DNA of 18,361 nt from Mailhella sp. (GCA_017411945.1 JAFQPD010000079.1:1-18361); one strand, 5' to 3'; shown: positions 5,911-14,414, counted from the stretch's first letter. Notes: generated by a model from the letters alone, not told the origin. Made by a program: numbers and translations.

Positions 5911-7482
5911 ATGGACGCACATCTCTTCCGTCGCTTCTGCGACGAACTCATTCCGCATCTCATGGGGGCCCGCATGGAGAAGATCCATGCTCCGGGCCCC
6001 AACGTTTATGTTTTCGCACTCTTCGGCGGCCACAGCCGCGAAGGCAAACGCTTCCTCGTCCTCCGCGCCGACCGCAAGGCCCCCCTCCTCTTCGTGGCTG
6101 ACCACCGCATACCGGTGAACGCCCAGCCTCCCGCCTTCGTCATGCGCCTGCGCAAGCACCTCTCCGACCAGCGCGTCACCCGCGCCGTCTGCCGCTGGAC
6201 CGAACGAAAGCTCTGGCTCGGCTTTTCCGGCGAGGCCCAGCCCTGGCTCTGCCTCGACCTGCGCGAAGGCCCGGCCCTCTCCTTCGAAGCTCCCGAACTC
6301 TACGACGGCCCGGAATGGCCTGACGACTTCCTCGCCCTGCCCTCCGAAAGCTGGCGCGAGTGGGACGTGCTCACCCCGGCCCTGCGCCGCACCATCCCGC
6401 ACCTCGACCCCATGGACGCCTGCGCCCTGATAGCCGACCTTGAATTCGGCGACGGCGATGTCTTCCTCTACGAGAGCACCCGAGAGGACGGCACTGCACG
6501 GCACGAAGTCTCGGCATGGCCGCTCCCGCAGGCCCAGCTCGAAGCCCTTGGAGGCCGGTGGACGGAAACCGTTTTCGATAATCCCGTGCCCGCACTCGCA
6601 AAGGCAGGCGAATCGCTCGTTTACGGCGGCCTTGCCGAACAGGCCCGCCAGAACGCCGCCAGGCCCTTCGCCTCCGAGGCCGCCCGCCTCGGCAAGCTCC
6701 TCAAGAAGCTCGACTCCGAACAGGAACGCCTTGCCGCCATGCAGGCCCGCCAGAAGGACGCCCTTCTCCTGCAGGGCCAGCTCTGGAAATTCGGCGCGCA
6801 GGAGAAGCTCGATTCCGTCACGCTCGAAGGCGAGGAAGGCGACATCACCCTCGCGCTCGACAAGAAGCTCACCGTGCGCGAGAACATGATGCACATGTTC
6901 CATCAGGCCGGGCGCGGCCGCCGAGGACTCGAACACCTCGAAGCCCGCCGCGCCGCCGTGCGCGAAGAAAAGGAGCAGGCCGAAGCCGCAGCTCTGCGCG
7001 GGCAGGCCGCCAAGACCGGCGTGGGCGCAGGCCCCGACCCGCGCGAAGGCAGGATTCCTGAAGACAGGAAGGGCCGCCCCCTGCCCGCCGACCTGCCCAA
7101 GCAGGTGCAGGCCTTCCGAAGTTCCGAAGGCTTCCTCATCCTGCGCGGGCGCGACACCAAGGGCAACGGCATAGCCCTCAAGCTGGCCGCCCCGCACGAC
7201 TACTGGATGCACACGGCCGACGGCCCGAGCGCGCACGTCATCATCCGGCGCGACCATGCCAATCAGGAAGTTCCCCAGCGCACCCTGCACGAGGCTGGCA
7301 TCCTTGCCGCACTCAAGAGCTGGCAGAAAGACCAGAGCCATGCAGACATCCAGTACTCGCTGGCCAAGTTCATCCACCCCATGAAGAAGGCCGCGCCCGG
7401 CACGGTGCGCATAGACAGGAGCGAAGGCTCGTTCCGCGTGGAGCTTGAGCCCGACCTTGAAGAAAAACTGAACCGGAGCTGA
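5911..7482 (+). CDS. NFACT-family RNA-binding protein (RqcH/FbpA-like ribosome quality control factor)
   Basis: A 523-residue protein with the NFACT order: an NFACT-N domain (about 1-200, with the family motif LRKHL at 80-84), a charged helical coiled-coil middle (about 240-370), and a C-terminal NFACT-R domain (about 400-500) containing DYWMHTADGPSAHVIIR from residue 430. RqcH proteins bind stalled 50S-peptidyl-tRNA complexes and recruit alanyl-tRNA to add C-terminal alanine tails. The RqcH Asp-Arg pair needed for tRNA recruitment appears here as Glu98-Arg99, so tail-adding activity is uncertain. The start ATG at 5911 gives the expected N-terminus but has no clear ribosome binding site. It begins 23 bases after dksA and is probably co-transcribed with it. 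Confidence 0.85.
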   Translation: MDAHLFRRFCDELIPHLMGARMEKIHAPGPNVYVFALFGGHSREGKRFLVLRADRKAPLLFVADHRIPVNAQPPAFVMRLRKHLSDQRVTRAVCRWTERKLWLGFSGEAQPWLCLDLREGPALSFEAPELYDGPEWPDDFLALPSESWREWDVLTPALRRTIPHLDPMDACALIADLEFGDGDVFLYESTREDGTARHEVSAWPLPQAQLEALGGRWTETVFDNPVPALAKAGESLVYGGLAEQARQNAARPFASEAARLGKLLKKLDSEQERLAAMQARQKDALLLQGQLWKFGAQEKLDSVTLEGEEGDITLALDKKLTVRENMMHMFHQAGRGRRGLEHLEARRAAVREEKEQAEAAALRGQAAKTGVGAGPDPREGRIPEDRKGRPLPADLPKQVQAFRSSEGFLILRGRDTKGNGIALKLAAPHDYWMHTADGPSAHVIIRRDHANQEVPQRTLHEAGILAALKSWQKDQSHADIQYSLAKFIHPMKKAAPGTVRIDRSEGSFRVELEPDLEEKLNRS

Positions 7483-7511
7483 ACGGCAGAACGCCCTGAG
7501 CTGGAGGTACG

Positions 7512-8573
7512 ATGTCACACGATATGCGCCTTTTCGAATCCCGCGCCTTCCTGCTTCTCCTTGCCGGAGCCTCCTGCCTTTTCGGCTGGCTTCTCCTGCC
7601 CTTTTTCGACGTCATCCTCTGGGCCGTGGTCATCGGCGTGCTGTTCTCTCCGCTGAACCGCGCCCTGCGCGAAGGCTTCGGCCTTGGCGGCAACATTTCC
7701 GCGCTTCTCACCGTGCTGGCCAGCCTTTTCACCATCATACTGCCGCTGGCATGGGTGCTCTATTCCTGTGCGGTGGAAGGCGTGGCCCTGTACGAAAGGA
7801 TAGCCGCCGGAAGCTCTTCCATGGCGGAAGCCGTGGACAAGCTCAGCGCGGCCTTCCCCGCCGCCGTGGAATGGCTGGAAAAATACGGCTACAGCGCGGC
7901 CCAGCTGAAATCGTGGGTGTCCGGCATCGCACTCAAGGCTGGCGGCTTCCTTGCGAAGAACGCCGTCACCTTCACGGGCGGAGCGGCTCATTTCCTCACC
8001 AACCTTGCTCTGGTGCTCTACATTTCCTTCTTCTTCGTGCGCGACGGGAAAAAGCTCCGAGCCCTTCTCATCCGCGCCCTGCCCTTCGGCGACCACCGGG
8101 AAGAACTGCTGTTCGGGAAGTTCGCGGCGGTCACCCGCGCCACGGTTAAGGGAAGCCTGCTCGTTGCCATAGCGCAGGGCACGCTGGGCGGCCTGATATT
8201 CTGGCTGCTCGACATACGCGCCGCACTGGTGTGGGGCGTGGTGATGACCCTGCTCTCGCTCATCCCTGTGGTAGGCGCGGCGCTGGTGTGGATGCCCACG
8301 GCGCTGTACCTGCTGGCCACGGGGCACTACTGGCAGGGCGGCCTTCTCATCGCCTACGGGGCGTGCGTCATCGGCCTTGCGGACAATGTCCTGCGGCCCG
8401 TTCTCGTGGGGCGCGACACCAAGCTCCCCGACTTCCTCGTCCTTCTTTCCACCCTTGGCGGCTTCACCATGTTCGGCATGGACGGCTTCGTCACCGGCCC
8501 CATGCTCGCCGTGCTGTTCATCACCGTATGGCAGATATTCATGGAAGAGTGTGAGGAGAAACGGAGGAAGTAA
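7512..8573 (+). CDS. AI-2E family transporter (PerM/YdiK-type permease)
   Basis: A 353-residue polytopic inner-membrane protein. Hydrophobic helices pair at about 10-48 and 62-85. A soluble stretch at 90-135 is followed by further helices at 158-176, 213-235, 238-270, 275-292 and 305-345. Family signatures are IPVVGAALVWMP (251-262), DNVLRPVLVG (291-300) and GGFTMFGMDGFVTGP (316-330). Members have been linked to export of autoinducer-2 or to ion/proton antiport, and the real substrate varies, so no specific cargo is claimed. A GGAGGT site (7503-7508) precedes the ATG, and only 29 bases separate it from the NFACT gene. Confidence 0.92.
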   Translation: MSHDMRLFESRAFLLLLAGASCLFGWLLLPFFDVILWAVVIGVLFSPLNRALREGFGLGGNISALLTVLASLFTIILPLAWVLYSCAVEGVALYERIAAGSSSMAEAVDKLSAAFPAAVEWLEKYGYSAAQLKSWVSGIALKAGGFLAKNAVTFTGGAAHFLTNLALVLYISFFFVRDGKKLRALLIRALPFGDHREELLFGKFAAVTRATVKGSLLVAIAQGTLGGLIFWLLDIRAALVWGVVMTLLSLIPVVGAALVWMPTALYLLATGHYWQGGLLIAYGACVIGLADNVLRPVLVGRDTKLPDFLVLLSTLGGFTMFGMDGFVTGPMLAVLFITVWQIFMEECEEKRRK

Positions 8574-8632
8574 GGATAACTAGCCACTTCAAACAGCTCC
8601 GAGATCTAGCTTTTGATATAGGCCAATGGTAA

Positions 8633-8647
8633 ATTATTCCAAATAAT
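8633..8647. promoter_or_regulatory. Inverted repeat just ahead of the mrr ribosome binding site
   Basis: ATTATT (8633-8638) and AATAAT (8642-8647) form an inverted repeat around CCA. It lies directly before the GGGAG site of the restriction endonuclease gene in an AT-rich 88-base gap. It could be an operator or a hairpin limiting translation. A TTGATA at 8613-8618 may be a -35 box, but no good -10 is at the right distance. Confidence 0.35.
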
Positions 8648-8661
8648 ATGGGAGTACACCT

Positions 8662-9555
8662 ATGGCCGCCAAGTCTACACCTAATATTCCTCAGTTTCAT
8701 CAGCTCATTATTCCCACCTTTTTAGCATTGAAAGCTCTAGGAGGCTCAGGTGGAAACAACGAAATTCTCGATAAGGTCATCGAGCAGATGAATCTTTCTG
8801 ACTCTGTAGTGGACTACCCCCATTTAGGGAGTACCACTATGACAGAGCTACAGTATCGCTTGGCTTGGGCTAGAACTTACCTAAAAAAAGCCGAAGTTAT
8901 TGAAAATAGTGCTCGCTCCGTCTGGTCAATAACACCTGAATATTCCTACAAAGATACCTTTTCAAAAGAAGAACTTGCAGCCATCAGACAAAAAGATAAC
9001 TCTGCTGAACTACTCAAAAACCTTTGCACCACCACACAAAAAGAAAAAACATCGCATCTTTCTGAACCTGAAATAGAAACTGAGAGTCCCGACGAGGTCA
9101 AATCGTGGCAAGCAAAGCTATCCGAACTTCTTCACAATATGAACCCATACGGCTTTGAACGCCTCACCCAGCGACTTCTCAGAGAGTGCGGATTCGTTCA
9201 GGTCGAGGTGACGAAAAAATCTGGAGACGGCGGGATAGACGGCACTGGCAAACTGAAAATCAACGGCATCTTCAGCTTCAACGTTGCCTTCCAGTGCAAA
9301 CGATATAGCGGCTCTGTCGGCGCAAGCGAAATCCGCGACTTCCGAGGCTCACTCACGACCAACATTGAAAAAGGAATCCTCATCACGACTGGCACTTTTA
9401 CCAAACAGGCAAAAGAAGAGGCTTCCAGCCCCGGAAAACAGCAAATCGACCTGATTGACGGCGAAGAATTCATCAACAAAATCGCAGAATTCGGCATCGG
9501 CGTCCGTGAGGTCAAAACCTACGAAATAGACGAAGAATTCTTCCAGAAAATTTAA
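8662..9555 (+). CDS. mrr: Mrr-type restriction endonuclease (winged-helix N-terminus, PD-(D/E)XK nuclease)
   Basis: A 297-residue protein of the Mrr group, type IV enzymes that cut foreign or modified DNA. Residues about 8-95 resemble the Mrr N-terminal winged-helix domain (opening PNIPQFHQLIIPTFLALKAL). A charged linker (100-150) follows, then the nuclease fold from about 160. Visible catalytic elements are GFERL with Glu166, the GDGGIDGTG motif with Asp193, and FQCKRY with Gln211 and Lys213. No methylase or specificity subunit is adjacent, as expected for a type IV enzyme. The first half is clearly AT-richer than the flanking genes, with codons such as TTA, AAA and ATA, which suggests horizontal transfer. 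GGGAG lies 7 bases before the ATG. Confidence 0.9.
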   Translation: MAAKSTPNIPQFHQLIIPTFLALKALGGSGGNNEILDKVIEQMNLSDSVVDYPHLGSTTMTELQYRLAWARTYLKKAEVIENSARSVWSITPEYSYKDTFSKEELAAIRQKDNSAELLKNLCTTTQKEKTSHLSEPEIETESPDEVKSWQAKLSELLHNMNPYGFERLTQRLLRECGFVQVEVTKKSGDGGIDGTGKLKINGIFSFNVAFQCKRYSGSVGASEIRDFRGSLTTNIEKGILITTGTFTKQAKEEASSPGKQQIDLIDGEEFINKIAEFGIGVREVKTYEIDEEFFQKI

Positions 9556-9560
9556 CGAAA

Positions 9561-9608
9561 AAAAGCCCTCCGCAACTTATCAACGTCGCGGAGGGCTTCC
9601 TTATTTTA
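9561..9608. terminator. Bidirectional terminator between mrr and pncC
   Basis: AAGCCCTCCGC (9563-9573) pairs perfectly with GCGGAGGGCTT (9588-9598). An A-rich stretch lies on one side and a T-rich one on the other. It serves the + strand mrr gene and the end of the minus-strand pncC operon, which stops at 9610. Confidence 0.88.
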
Positions 9609-9609
9609 T

Positions 9610-10098
9610 TTATCTTTCCTTCCCCCACTCCAGCATGCCGCGCACGGCCTCGGTGACCGTCTGGGCTCGCACGGAATCTCGGTCGCCGCTGAAGCGGAAC
9701 TTCCGGGCGCGGGTCTCGCCGTGCAGGCTCCAGCCTATCCACACCGTGCCCACGGGCTTCTCCGGCGTGCCTCCGCCCGGGCCGGCAACGCCGCTCACAG
9801 CGCAGGCCATGTCCGCTCCTGCGGCCCGGCACGCGCCCAAGGCCATGCTCCGCACCACAGGCTCGCTCACCGCGCCCTGCGCCTCAAGGTCTTCTTCGCT
9901 CACGCCGAGAAGCCCCACCTTCACGCTGTTGGCATAGGATATCACGCCGCCCGCATACCACTCCGACGAGCCGGAAACCGAGGTCAGCGCCGCTCCGATG
10001 AGCCCGCCCGTGCAGGATTCCGCCGTGGCGCACAGAAAACCGCGCGCCTTCAGCACTTCCGCCAGTTCAAGGATGAGGGCTTCAGTCTCACTGGCCAT
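9610..10098 (-). CDS. pncC: Nicotinamide-nucleotide amidohydrolase PncC (CinA C-terminal family)
   Basis: A 162-residue stand-alone CinA C-terminal domain. PncC converts nicotinamide mononucleotide to nicotinate mononucleotide and ammonia, recycling pyridine nucleotides in the cytoplasm. Visible family motifs are AESCTGG (26-32) with the catalytic-type Ser28, SYANSVK (54-60), SGVAGPGGGTPEKPVG (102-117) and RFSGDRDSVR (135-144). The N-terminal molybdopterin-like domain of full CinA is absent. The ATG has AAAGGAG upstream and overlaps the end of the upstream DMT permease gene by 11 bases, so it is the last gene of a glk-permease-pncC operon. Confidence 0.92.
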   Translation of the reverse strand: MASETEALILELAEVLKARGFLCATAESCTGGLIGAALTSVSGSSEWYAGGVISYANSVKVGLLGVSEEDLEAQGAVSEPVVRSMALGACRAAGADMACAVSGVAGPGGGTPEKPVGTVWIGWSLHGETRARKFRFSGDRDSVRAQTVTEAVRGMLEWGKER

Positions 10099-11014
10099 AG
10101 CTATCTCCTTTCTTCCGGCGTCCGGGCATCTGCGAAAGGGCCACGCCGCCTACGACCAAAGCCGCCGCGCCGTACTGCATCAGCGTCATGTGCTCCTGCA
10201 GGAACAGCACTCCCAAAAGCAGGGAGCACACAGGAACGAGGTTCATGAAGGCCGTGGCCTGCCCGGCAGGCATGCCCGTGAGCGCGAAATTGTACAGGCC
10301 GTAGCCAAGGAACATCACCGCCGCGCCAAGGTAGATGATGCAGGCCAGAGGCATCCACGAGGGCAGGGCCACTTCCAGCGTCACGGGTTCGAGCGTCTGC
10401 GGGAAAAGGCAGAGCGCAGAGAAGAACAGCGCGCCCGCATAGGACATGGCCGCCGTGAGCTGCACCGCGTTCAGGCGGCGGCTCAGGTATTTCGCGCTCA
10501 CCACATAGGCCGAGCCGCAGAGTATGGCCATGAGCTCAAGGAAATTGCCGAGAAGCGGGTTCGGCGCGCTCTCCGAAGCCTGCGCCCCAAGGCTCAGCGC
10601 CAGCACGCCAGCGAAGGAGACGGCGAAGCCCAGCCATGTGGCAAGGGGCAGGCGTTCGCGCAGGAACAGCCACGCGCCCAGAGCCACCGCCGCCGGAAGC
10701 ACAGACATCACCAGCCCGGCCTGCGAGGCCGTGGTGTAACGCAGGGCGTAGCCTTCGAAAATAAAATAGACGCACGGCTCGCACAGGACGGCGAAAAGCA
10801 GTATGCGCAGGGTCTTCCTGTCCTCGCGCAGGATATGCCACAGCGAACGCGCTACGGGCAGGCAGAGCAGGGTCGAGGTGAGCATGCGCCCGGCCAGCAC
10901 CTGCACCGGGGAGAACTCCGAGAGCGCGATCTTGAGCGCGGCGAACGACGAGCCCCAGATGACCACGGCCACCGAGAGGGCGAGATAGTAGACGAAGCGG
11001 GAACGCAGTTTCAT
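10088..11014 (-). CDS. DMT-superfamily permease (EamA family)
   Basis: A 308-residue inner-membrane protein with about ten helices arranged as two EamA repeats (about 10-145 and 155-295). It opens MKLRSRFVYYLALSVAVVIW and has the repeat-start motif VIWGSSFAALKIAL near 18-31. The second repeat carries GSAYVVSAKYLSRR and ends in short basic residues. EamA proteins export amino acids, nucleotides or other metabolites, and the cargo here is unknown. The start has GAGG upstream. The gene lies 47 bases after glucokinase and overlaps pncC by 11 bases, which points to one transcript, though no shared pathway is obvious. Confidence 0.9.
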   Translation of the reverse strand: MKLRSRFVYYLALSVAVVIWGSSFAALKIALSEFSPVQVLAGRMLTSTLLCLPVARSLWHILREDRKTLRILLFAVLCEPCVYFIFEGYALRYTTASQAGLVMSVLPAAVALGAWLFLRERLPLATWLGFAVSFAGVLALSLGAQASESAPNPLLGNFLELMAILCGSAYVVSAKYLSRRLNAVQLTAAMSYAGALFFSALCLFPQTLEPVTLEVALPSWMPLACIIYLGAAVMFLGYGLYNFALTGMPAGQATAFMNLVPVCSLLLGVLFLQEHMTLMQYGAAALVVGGVALSQMPGRRKKGDSYGQ

Positions 11015-11061
11015 GACGGCCTCAAGCTTCTAGGTACTCCAGCAGGATGGATACGGGAAAA

Positions 11062-12042
11062 TCAATGTTCCTCGCCCGCGTGAGCGAGCATGGCTCCAGC
11101 TTCGGCCGCGCCCCAGAGCCCGCTCTGCGGGTGGCGGTTCAGCCACACGGGCACGCGGCTCAGGAATTCTCCATGCGCTCCGGCCGCCCGAACGAACTCG
11201 CGGGAGAACTCCTCGTGCCGCACGAGGCAGGGTGTCTTCTCTGCCACGCCTCCAGCTATGACCACGGCCTGCGGCAGGAGCGAAAGCGCGGCCATGCGGC
11301 AGAAACGGCCGTAGAAGCGCGCGAACAGGCGGCAGGTGTCGCTTGCGGGGAACGCCATGGACGCCGTGAAATGCGCGGGGTCTTCGACCTTGCCCGTGAA
11401 GAACTCATGCAGCTTCGCCAGGCCAGAACCGGAAAGCACATGGCCAGCCGTGGGCAGCATGGGGCTTTCCCCCGCAAGGAAGGCCGCAAAGGCGCACTCT
11501 TCCTCATCGCGGATATCGAAGGGGAAGGACATGTGCCCGGCCTCGGAAGGCAGTACGCGCGGCCTTTCGCCCGGCATGAGCCACGCCGCGCCAAGCCCCG
11601 TGCCCGCGCCCACCACGGCCACGGGCGACGCGCCGGTGAATACGGGGGCATCTGCGCCACTCCCCGGCAGCATGCGCTCGGCCGTTTCGAGGACAGGGGA
11701 AAGGCAGGCCCAGGCCTGCGCCTCGAAGTCGTTCATGAGGCGCACGTCAGCATCGGGGAAGAAATTCCGTATCTGTTCCTCGTCCACGGCGAAGTCGGCG
11801 TTGGTCATTTCGATGCGCCCTTCCCGCACAGGCCCGGCGGCGGCGAAAACCACGCGGGAAGCCCGCGCCAGCTCCGTCCATTCCACAGGCCAGCAAGTGA
11901 AAAGCTTGTTCAGCAAATGCGAAAATTCTTCCTGCTTCGAAGAAATGACGACTCCGCATTTATAGACAGGCTTCCGCCCCTCAACGGAAAACATGGAAAA
12001 ACGGCTGTTCGTGCCGCCGATATCGGCTGCGAGCATGATCAT
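11062..12042 (-). CDS. glk: Glucokinase
   Basis: A 326-residue enzyme of the bacterial glucokinase family that phosphorylates glucose with ATP to glucose 6-phosphate. Visible are the N-terminal phosphate-binding motif LAADIGGTNSRF (4-15), the catalytic Asp105 in MNDFEAQAW, the adenosine-binding-type motif VGAGTGLGAAW (144-154), and the sugar-binding pair in LPSEAGH (Glu167, His170). The reading frame stays open further upstream, but ATG 12042 is chosen because AGGAGG (12054-12049) lies at the right distance and the protein then has normal family length. It is divergent from the glycogen operon, which fits use of free glucose released by debranching and export of glucose 6-phosphate into glycolysis. 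Confidence 0.93.
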   Translation of the reverse strand: MIMLAADIGGTNSRFSMFSVEGRKPVYKCGVVISSKQEEFSHLLNKLFTCWPVEWTELARASRVVFAAAGPVREGRIEMTNADFAVDEEQIRNFFPDADVRLMNDFEAQAWACLSPVLETAERMLPGSGADAPVFTGASPVAVVGAGTGLGAAWLMPGERPRVLPSEAGHMSFPFDIRDEEECAFAAFLAGESPMLPTAGHVLSGSGLAKLHEFFTGKVEDPAHFTASMAFPASDTCRLFARFYGRFCRMAALSLLPQAVVIAGGVAEKTPCLVRHEEFSREFVRAAGAHGEFLSRVPVWLNRHPQSGLWGAAEAGAMLAHAGEEH

Positions 12043-12121
12043 GGATGCCTCCTGTTCACATCCAGCCGAATAACACACAACTTTCAAGATTGCCATAGCG
12101 AAGCAAAAAGGATACAATTTG

Positions 12122-12203
12122 CCCTTGCAAGGGTCTTTCGTTTTCGAAAACCCTATTTTCGATGCTTTCGCCTGATTTTCGGAAACGAAAATCCGCCATT
12201 TCG
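12122..12203. promoter_or_regulatory. Repeat-rich control region between glk and the glycogen operon
   Basis: Within the 233-base divergent gap there is a perfect 12-base palindrome CCCTTGCAAGGG (12122-12133), a palindrome TTTTCGAAAA (12141-12150), and a perfect hairpin GATTTTCG-GAAA-CGAAAATC (12174-12193). TTTCG begins at 12136, 12142, 12157, 12166, 12177 and 12199, with CGAAA on the same strand at 12145 and 12186. Such clustered, repeated motifs suggest binding of a regulator in several copies. No family of regulator is identified, and I found no convincing -35/-10 pair here. Confidence 0.45.
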
Positions 12204-12275
12204 GCACACTGCGCAGAAAACCCGTGCGCCCCAACCCTTTCCTGACGGGCAGGCCCAAAGGTCCCAGAACAGTTT

Positions 12276-14354
12276 ATGGAATTTCGTATCCGTCCCAGCG
12301 TTTCCGAACTCAGCAGCAGCCTGAACCGCGAATGGCTCCTCACCAACGGCCTGGGCGACTACGCCTCAGGCTCGGTCGCCGGCTGCAACACCCGCCGCTA
12401 CCACGGCCTGCTCGCCGCGCAAACGCCCGCCGGACGCTACATGCTCCTTTCCACTCTGGAAGACTCCGTTTCCTTCAAAGGCCGCGACATCCCCCTCTCC
12501 AGCCGCATCCACCCCGGCGTCGTCTGGCCCGAAGGCTTCCGCTTCCTCAAGGAGACCGCCTCCAGCCACGACAGCGTGACCTTCACCTTCTCTCTCGGCG
12601 GCGAAGGCGATGACGAAGTCCTCCTCACCCGCACCGTCGTGCTCGACCGCGCATCCTGCCGCCTCATCGTGCGCTACATGCTGGCCGACACTCCCGCCGC
12701 GCGCGCTCTCGGAAGCCTGCCCCTCACCGTGCGCCCGCTGGTGAACGGCCGCAACATCAACCATCTTTACCCTGCCGCTCCGGCCCGCTCCGCATCCGTT
12801 CGCCCGCTCAGCCTGAGCACCGCCCCCTGCACGGGCTTCTCCTTCCAGCCTGAAGAGGAGATCCCGGCCCTCGTCATGCAGATGTCCGCCTCCGGCCTGG
12901 AATACGCCTCCTTCGAAGCCGCCCCCGACTGGTACTTCAAGGTGCAGTACCCCGTGGAAGCCGAGCGCGGCTACGACTGCGAAGAGGACCTTCTCATGCC
13001 CGGCGCGTTCACCGCCAGCCTGAGCGCGGACCATCCCGTATGGCTCTCCGCCGGCACCGAAGCCCTTTCCGAAGCTCCCGAGACCATCTGGGAACGCCAT
13101 TTCGGAACTGCGCCCAAGCCCGTGTTCAAGGAAGCCCTGCTCGAACACCTGCGCCGCGAATGCGACCGCTTCCTCGTGAGCACCGCAGGCCAGTCCATCG
13201 TGCCTGCCGGCTATCACTGGTTCGGCCCGTGGGGGCGCGACACCCTCATCGCCCTGCCCGGCCTGACCTTCGAATCCGGCCGCGTGAAGGAAGGCAAGGC
13301 CATCCTGCGCTCCATTGCCGGAACGGTGAAGAACGGCCTCGTGCCCAACCTCCTCGGCGCGGGCAACTTCGGCGGCGTGGCCTACAATTCCGCCGACGCC
13401 TCCCTGTGGTTCCTGCTGGCCGTGCATCGCTTCGCCCTCGCCTGCCCCAAGGAGATGCCCTTCATCAAGCGCGTCTGCTGGCCCGTGGTGAAAGACATCA
13501 TCCGCCATTTCGCCAGCGGCACCATGCCCGACGAAGAGGGCGGCATGCTCGTTTTCGCCGACGAAGACGGCCTCCTGCATGTGGGCAGCGAAAAGACCCA
13601 GCTCACCTGGATGGACGCCTCCATAAACGGCAAGCCCGTCACTCCGCGCCACGGCTGCGCCGTAGAACTCAACGCCCTGTGGTTCGACGCCCTCACCTTT
13701 GCCAAGGAGCTGGCTGCAGAGTTCGGCGAAGCCGCCCCTGCCGAGACCGCGCTCCTGCCCCGCCTGAAGAAGGCCTTCGTGCGCGTGTTCTGCCCGACCG
13801 ACGAACTGAAGGGCGTCATGGGCGGCGGCCTGCACGACACCTGGCGCCCCGATTCCGAGCCCGACCTCTGCATCCGCCCCAACCAGATCTTCGCCGTCGC
13901 CGTGCCCTGCTCTCCGCTTTCCCAGAAGATGCAGGCCGCTGTGACGAAATGCGTACGCGAGAACCTGCTCACGCCTTACGGCCTGCGCACTCTCGCTCCT
14001 TCCGACCCAGCCTATAAGGGAGCCTGTCAGGGTTCTCAGGCTGTGCGCGACCATGCTTATCACCAGGGCACGGTCTGGCCCTGGCCCGTGGGTGCCTATG
14101 TGGACGCCGTCGTCAAGACCGCCCGCAGCCCCAAAGCCGTGCGCGACGTTCTCGGCACGCTCACGCCGCTGTTCACCAGCCACCTCGAAGAGGCTGGCCT
14201 GGGCAGCGTTTCCGAAATCCTCGATGGCAACCAGCCCCATGTTCCTGGCGGCTGCATAGCTCAGGCATGGAGCTGCGCCGAAGCACTCCGCCTTCTGCTC
14301 CTTATTAAAAAATCCAACCCGGGAGAATGGAACAACTGGCTGGAAACGCTGTAA
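12276..14354 (+). CDS. Glycogen debranching enzyme (amylo-alpha-1,6-glucosidase type, GH133)
   Basis: A 692-residue cytoplasmic enzyme that removes alpha-1,6 branch stubs from glycogen. The N-terminal domain (about 15-230) opens with EWLLTNGLGDYASGSVAGCNTRRYHGLL, the usual signature of bacterial debranching enzymes of this type. The C-terminal catalytic (alpha/alpha barrel) domain starts near 280. It contains WFGPWGRDTLIALPGL with candidate catalytic Asp322, WMDASINGKPVTPRHG, HQGTVWPWPVGAY and the terminal PHVPGGCIAQAWSCAEALRLL. The length is typical. The start ATG at 12276 has only a distant AAAGG, so initiation may be weak. It is the first gene of the glucan operon. Confidence 0.93.
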   Translation: MEFRIRPSVSELSSSLNREWLLTNGLGDYASGSVAGCNTRRYHGLLAAQTPAGRYMLLSTLEDSVSFKGRDIPLSSRIHPGVVWPEGFRFLKETASSHDSVTFTFSLGGEGDDEVLLTRTVVLDRASCRLIVRYMLADTPAARALGSLPLTVRPLVNGRNINHLYPAAPARSASVRPLSLSTAPCTGFSFQPEEEIPALVMQMSASGLEYASFEAAPDWYFKVQYPVEAERGYDCEEDLLMPGAFTASLSADHPVWLSAGTEALSEAPETIWERHFGTAPKPVFKEALLEHLRRECDRFLVSTAGQSIVPAGYHWFGPWGRDTLIALPGLTFESGRVKEGKAILRSIAGTVKNGLVPNLLGAGNFGGVAYNSADASLWFLLAVHRFALACPKEMPFIKRVCWPVVKDIIRHFASGTMPDEEGGMLVFADEDGLLHVGSEKTQLTWMDASINGKPVTPRHGCAVELNALWFDALTFAKELAAEFGEAAPAETALLPRLKKAFVRVFCPTDELKGVMGGGLHDTWRPDSEPDLCIRPNQIFAVAVPCSPLSQKMQAAVTKCVRENLLTPYGLRTLAPSDPAYKGACQGSQAVRDHAYHQGTVWPWPVGAYVDAVVKTARSPKAVRDVLGTLTPLFTSHLEEAGLGSVSEILDGNQPHVPGGCIAQAWSCAEALRLLLLIKKSNPGEWNNWLETL

Positions 14355-14361
14355 AAGCGTT
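14345..14361 (+). terminator. Weak hairpin over the debranching-enzyme stop codon
   Basis: AACGCT (14345-14350) pairs with AGCGTT (14356-14361) around the stop codon, followed by a pyrimidine-rich tail containing five T about a dozen bases later. This may cause partial termination inside the operon or only aid RNA stability. Confidence 0.3.
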
Positions 14362-14414
14362 CCTCTGTCTCTTTTTCCAGAATTTCATGGACCCGAAACA
14401 ACGGGGGAGAAAAT

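Noticed and set aside
5884..7518. 544-residue minus-strand frame opposite the NFACT gene
   Set aside because: Same shadow pattern. The + strand product has clear NFACT motifs and this one has none.
12136..12203. CRISPR-like spacing of TTTCG repeats
   Set aside because: The motifs are only 5-6 bases with irregular spacing, so this is not a CRISPR array; operator sites are a better reading.
12043..12258. In-frame upstream extension of glucokinase by 72 residues
   Set aside because: The AGGAGG before 12042 and the normal family length fix the start. The extension would cover the repeat-rich control region.
12366..14240. 624-residue minus-strand frame opposite the debranching enzyme
   Set aside because: Repetitive Gly/Ala/His composition and no motifs; the opposite strand encodes a recognisable enzyme.
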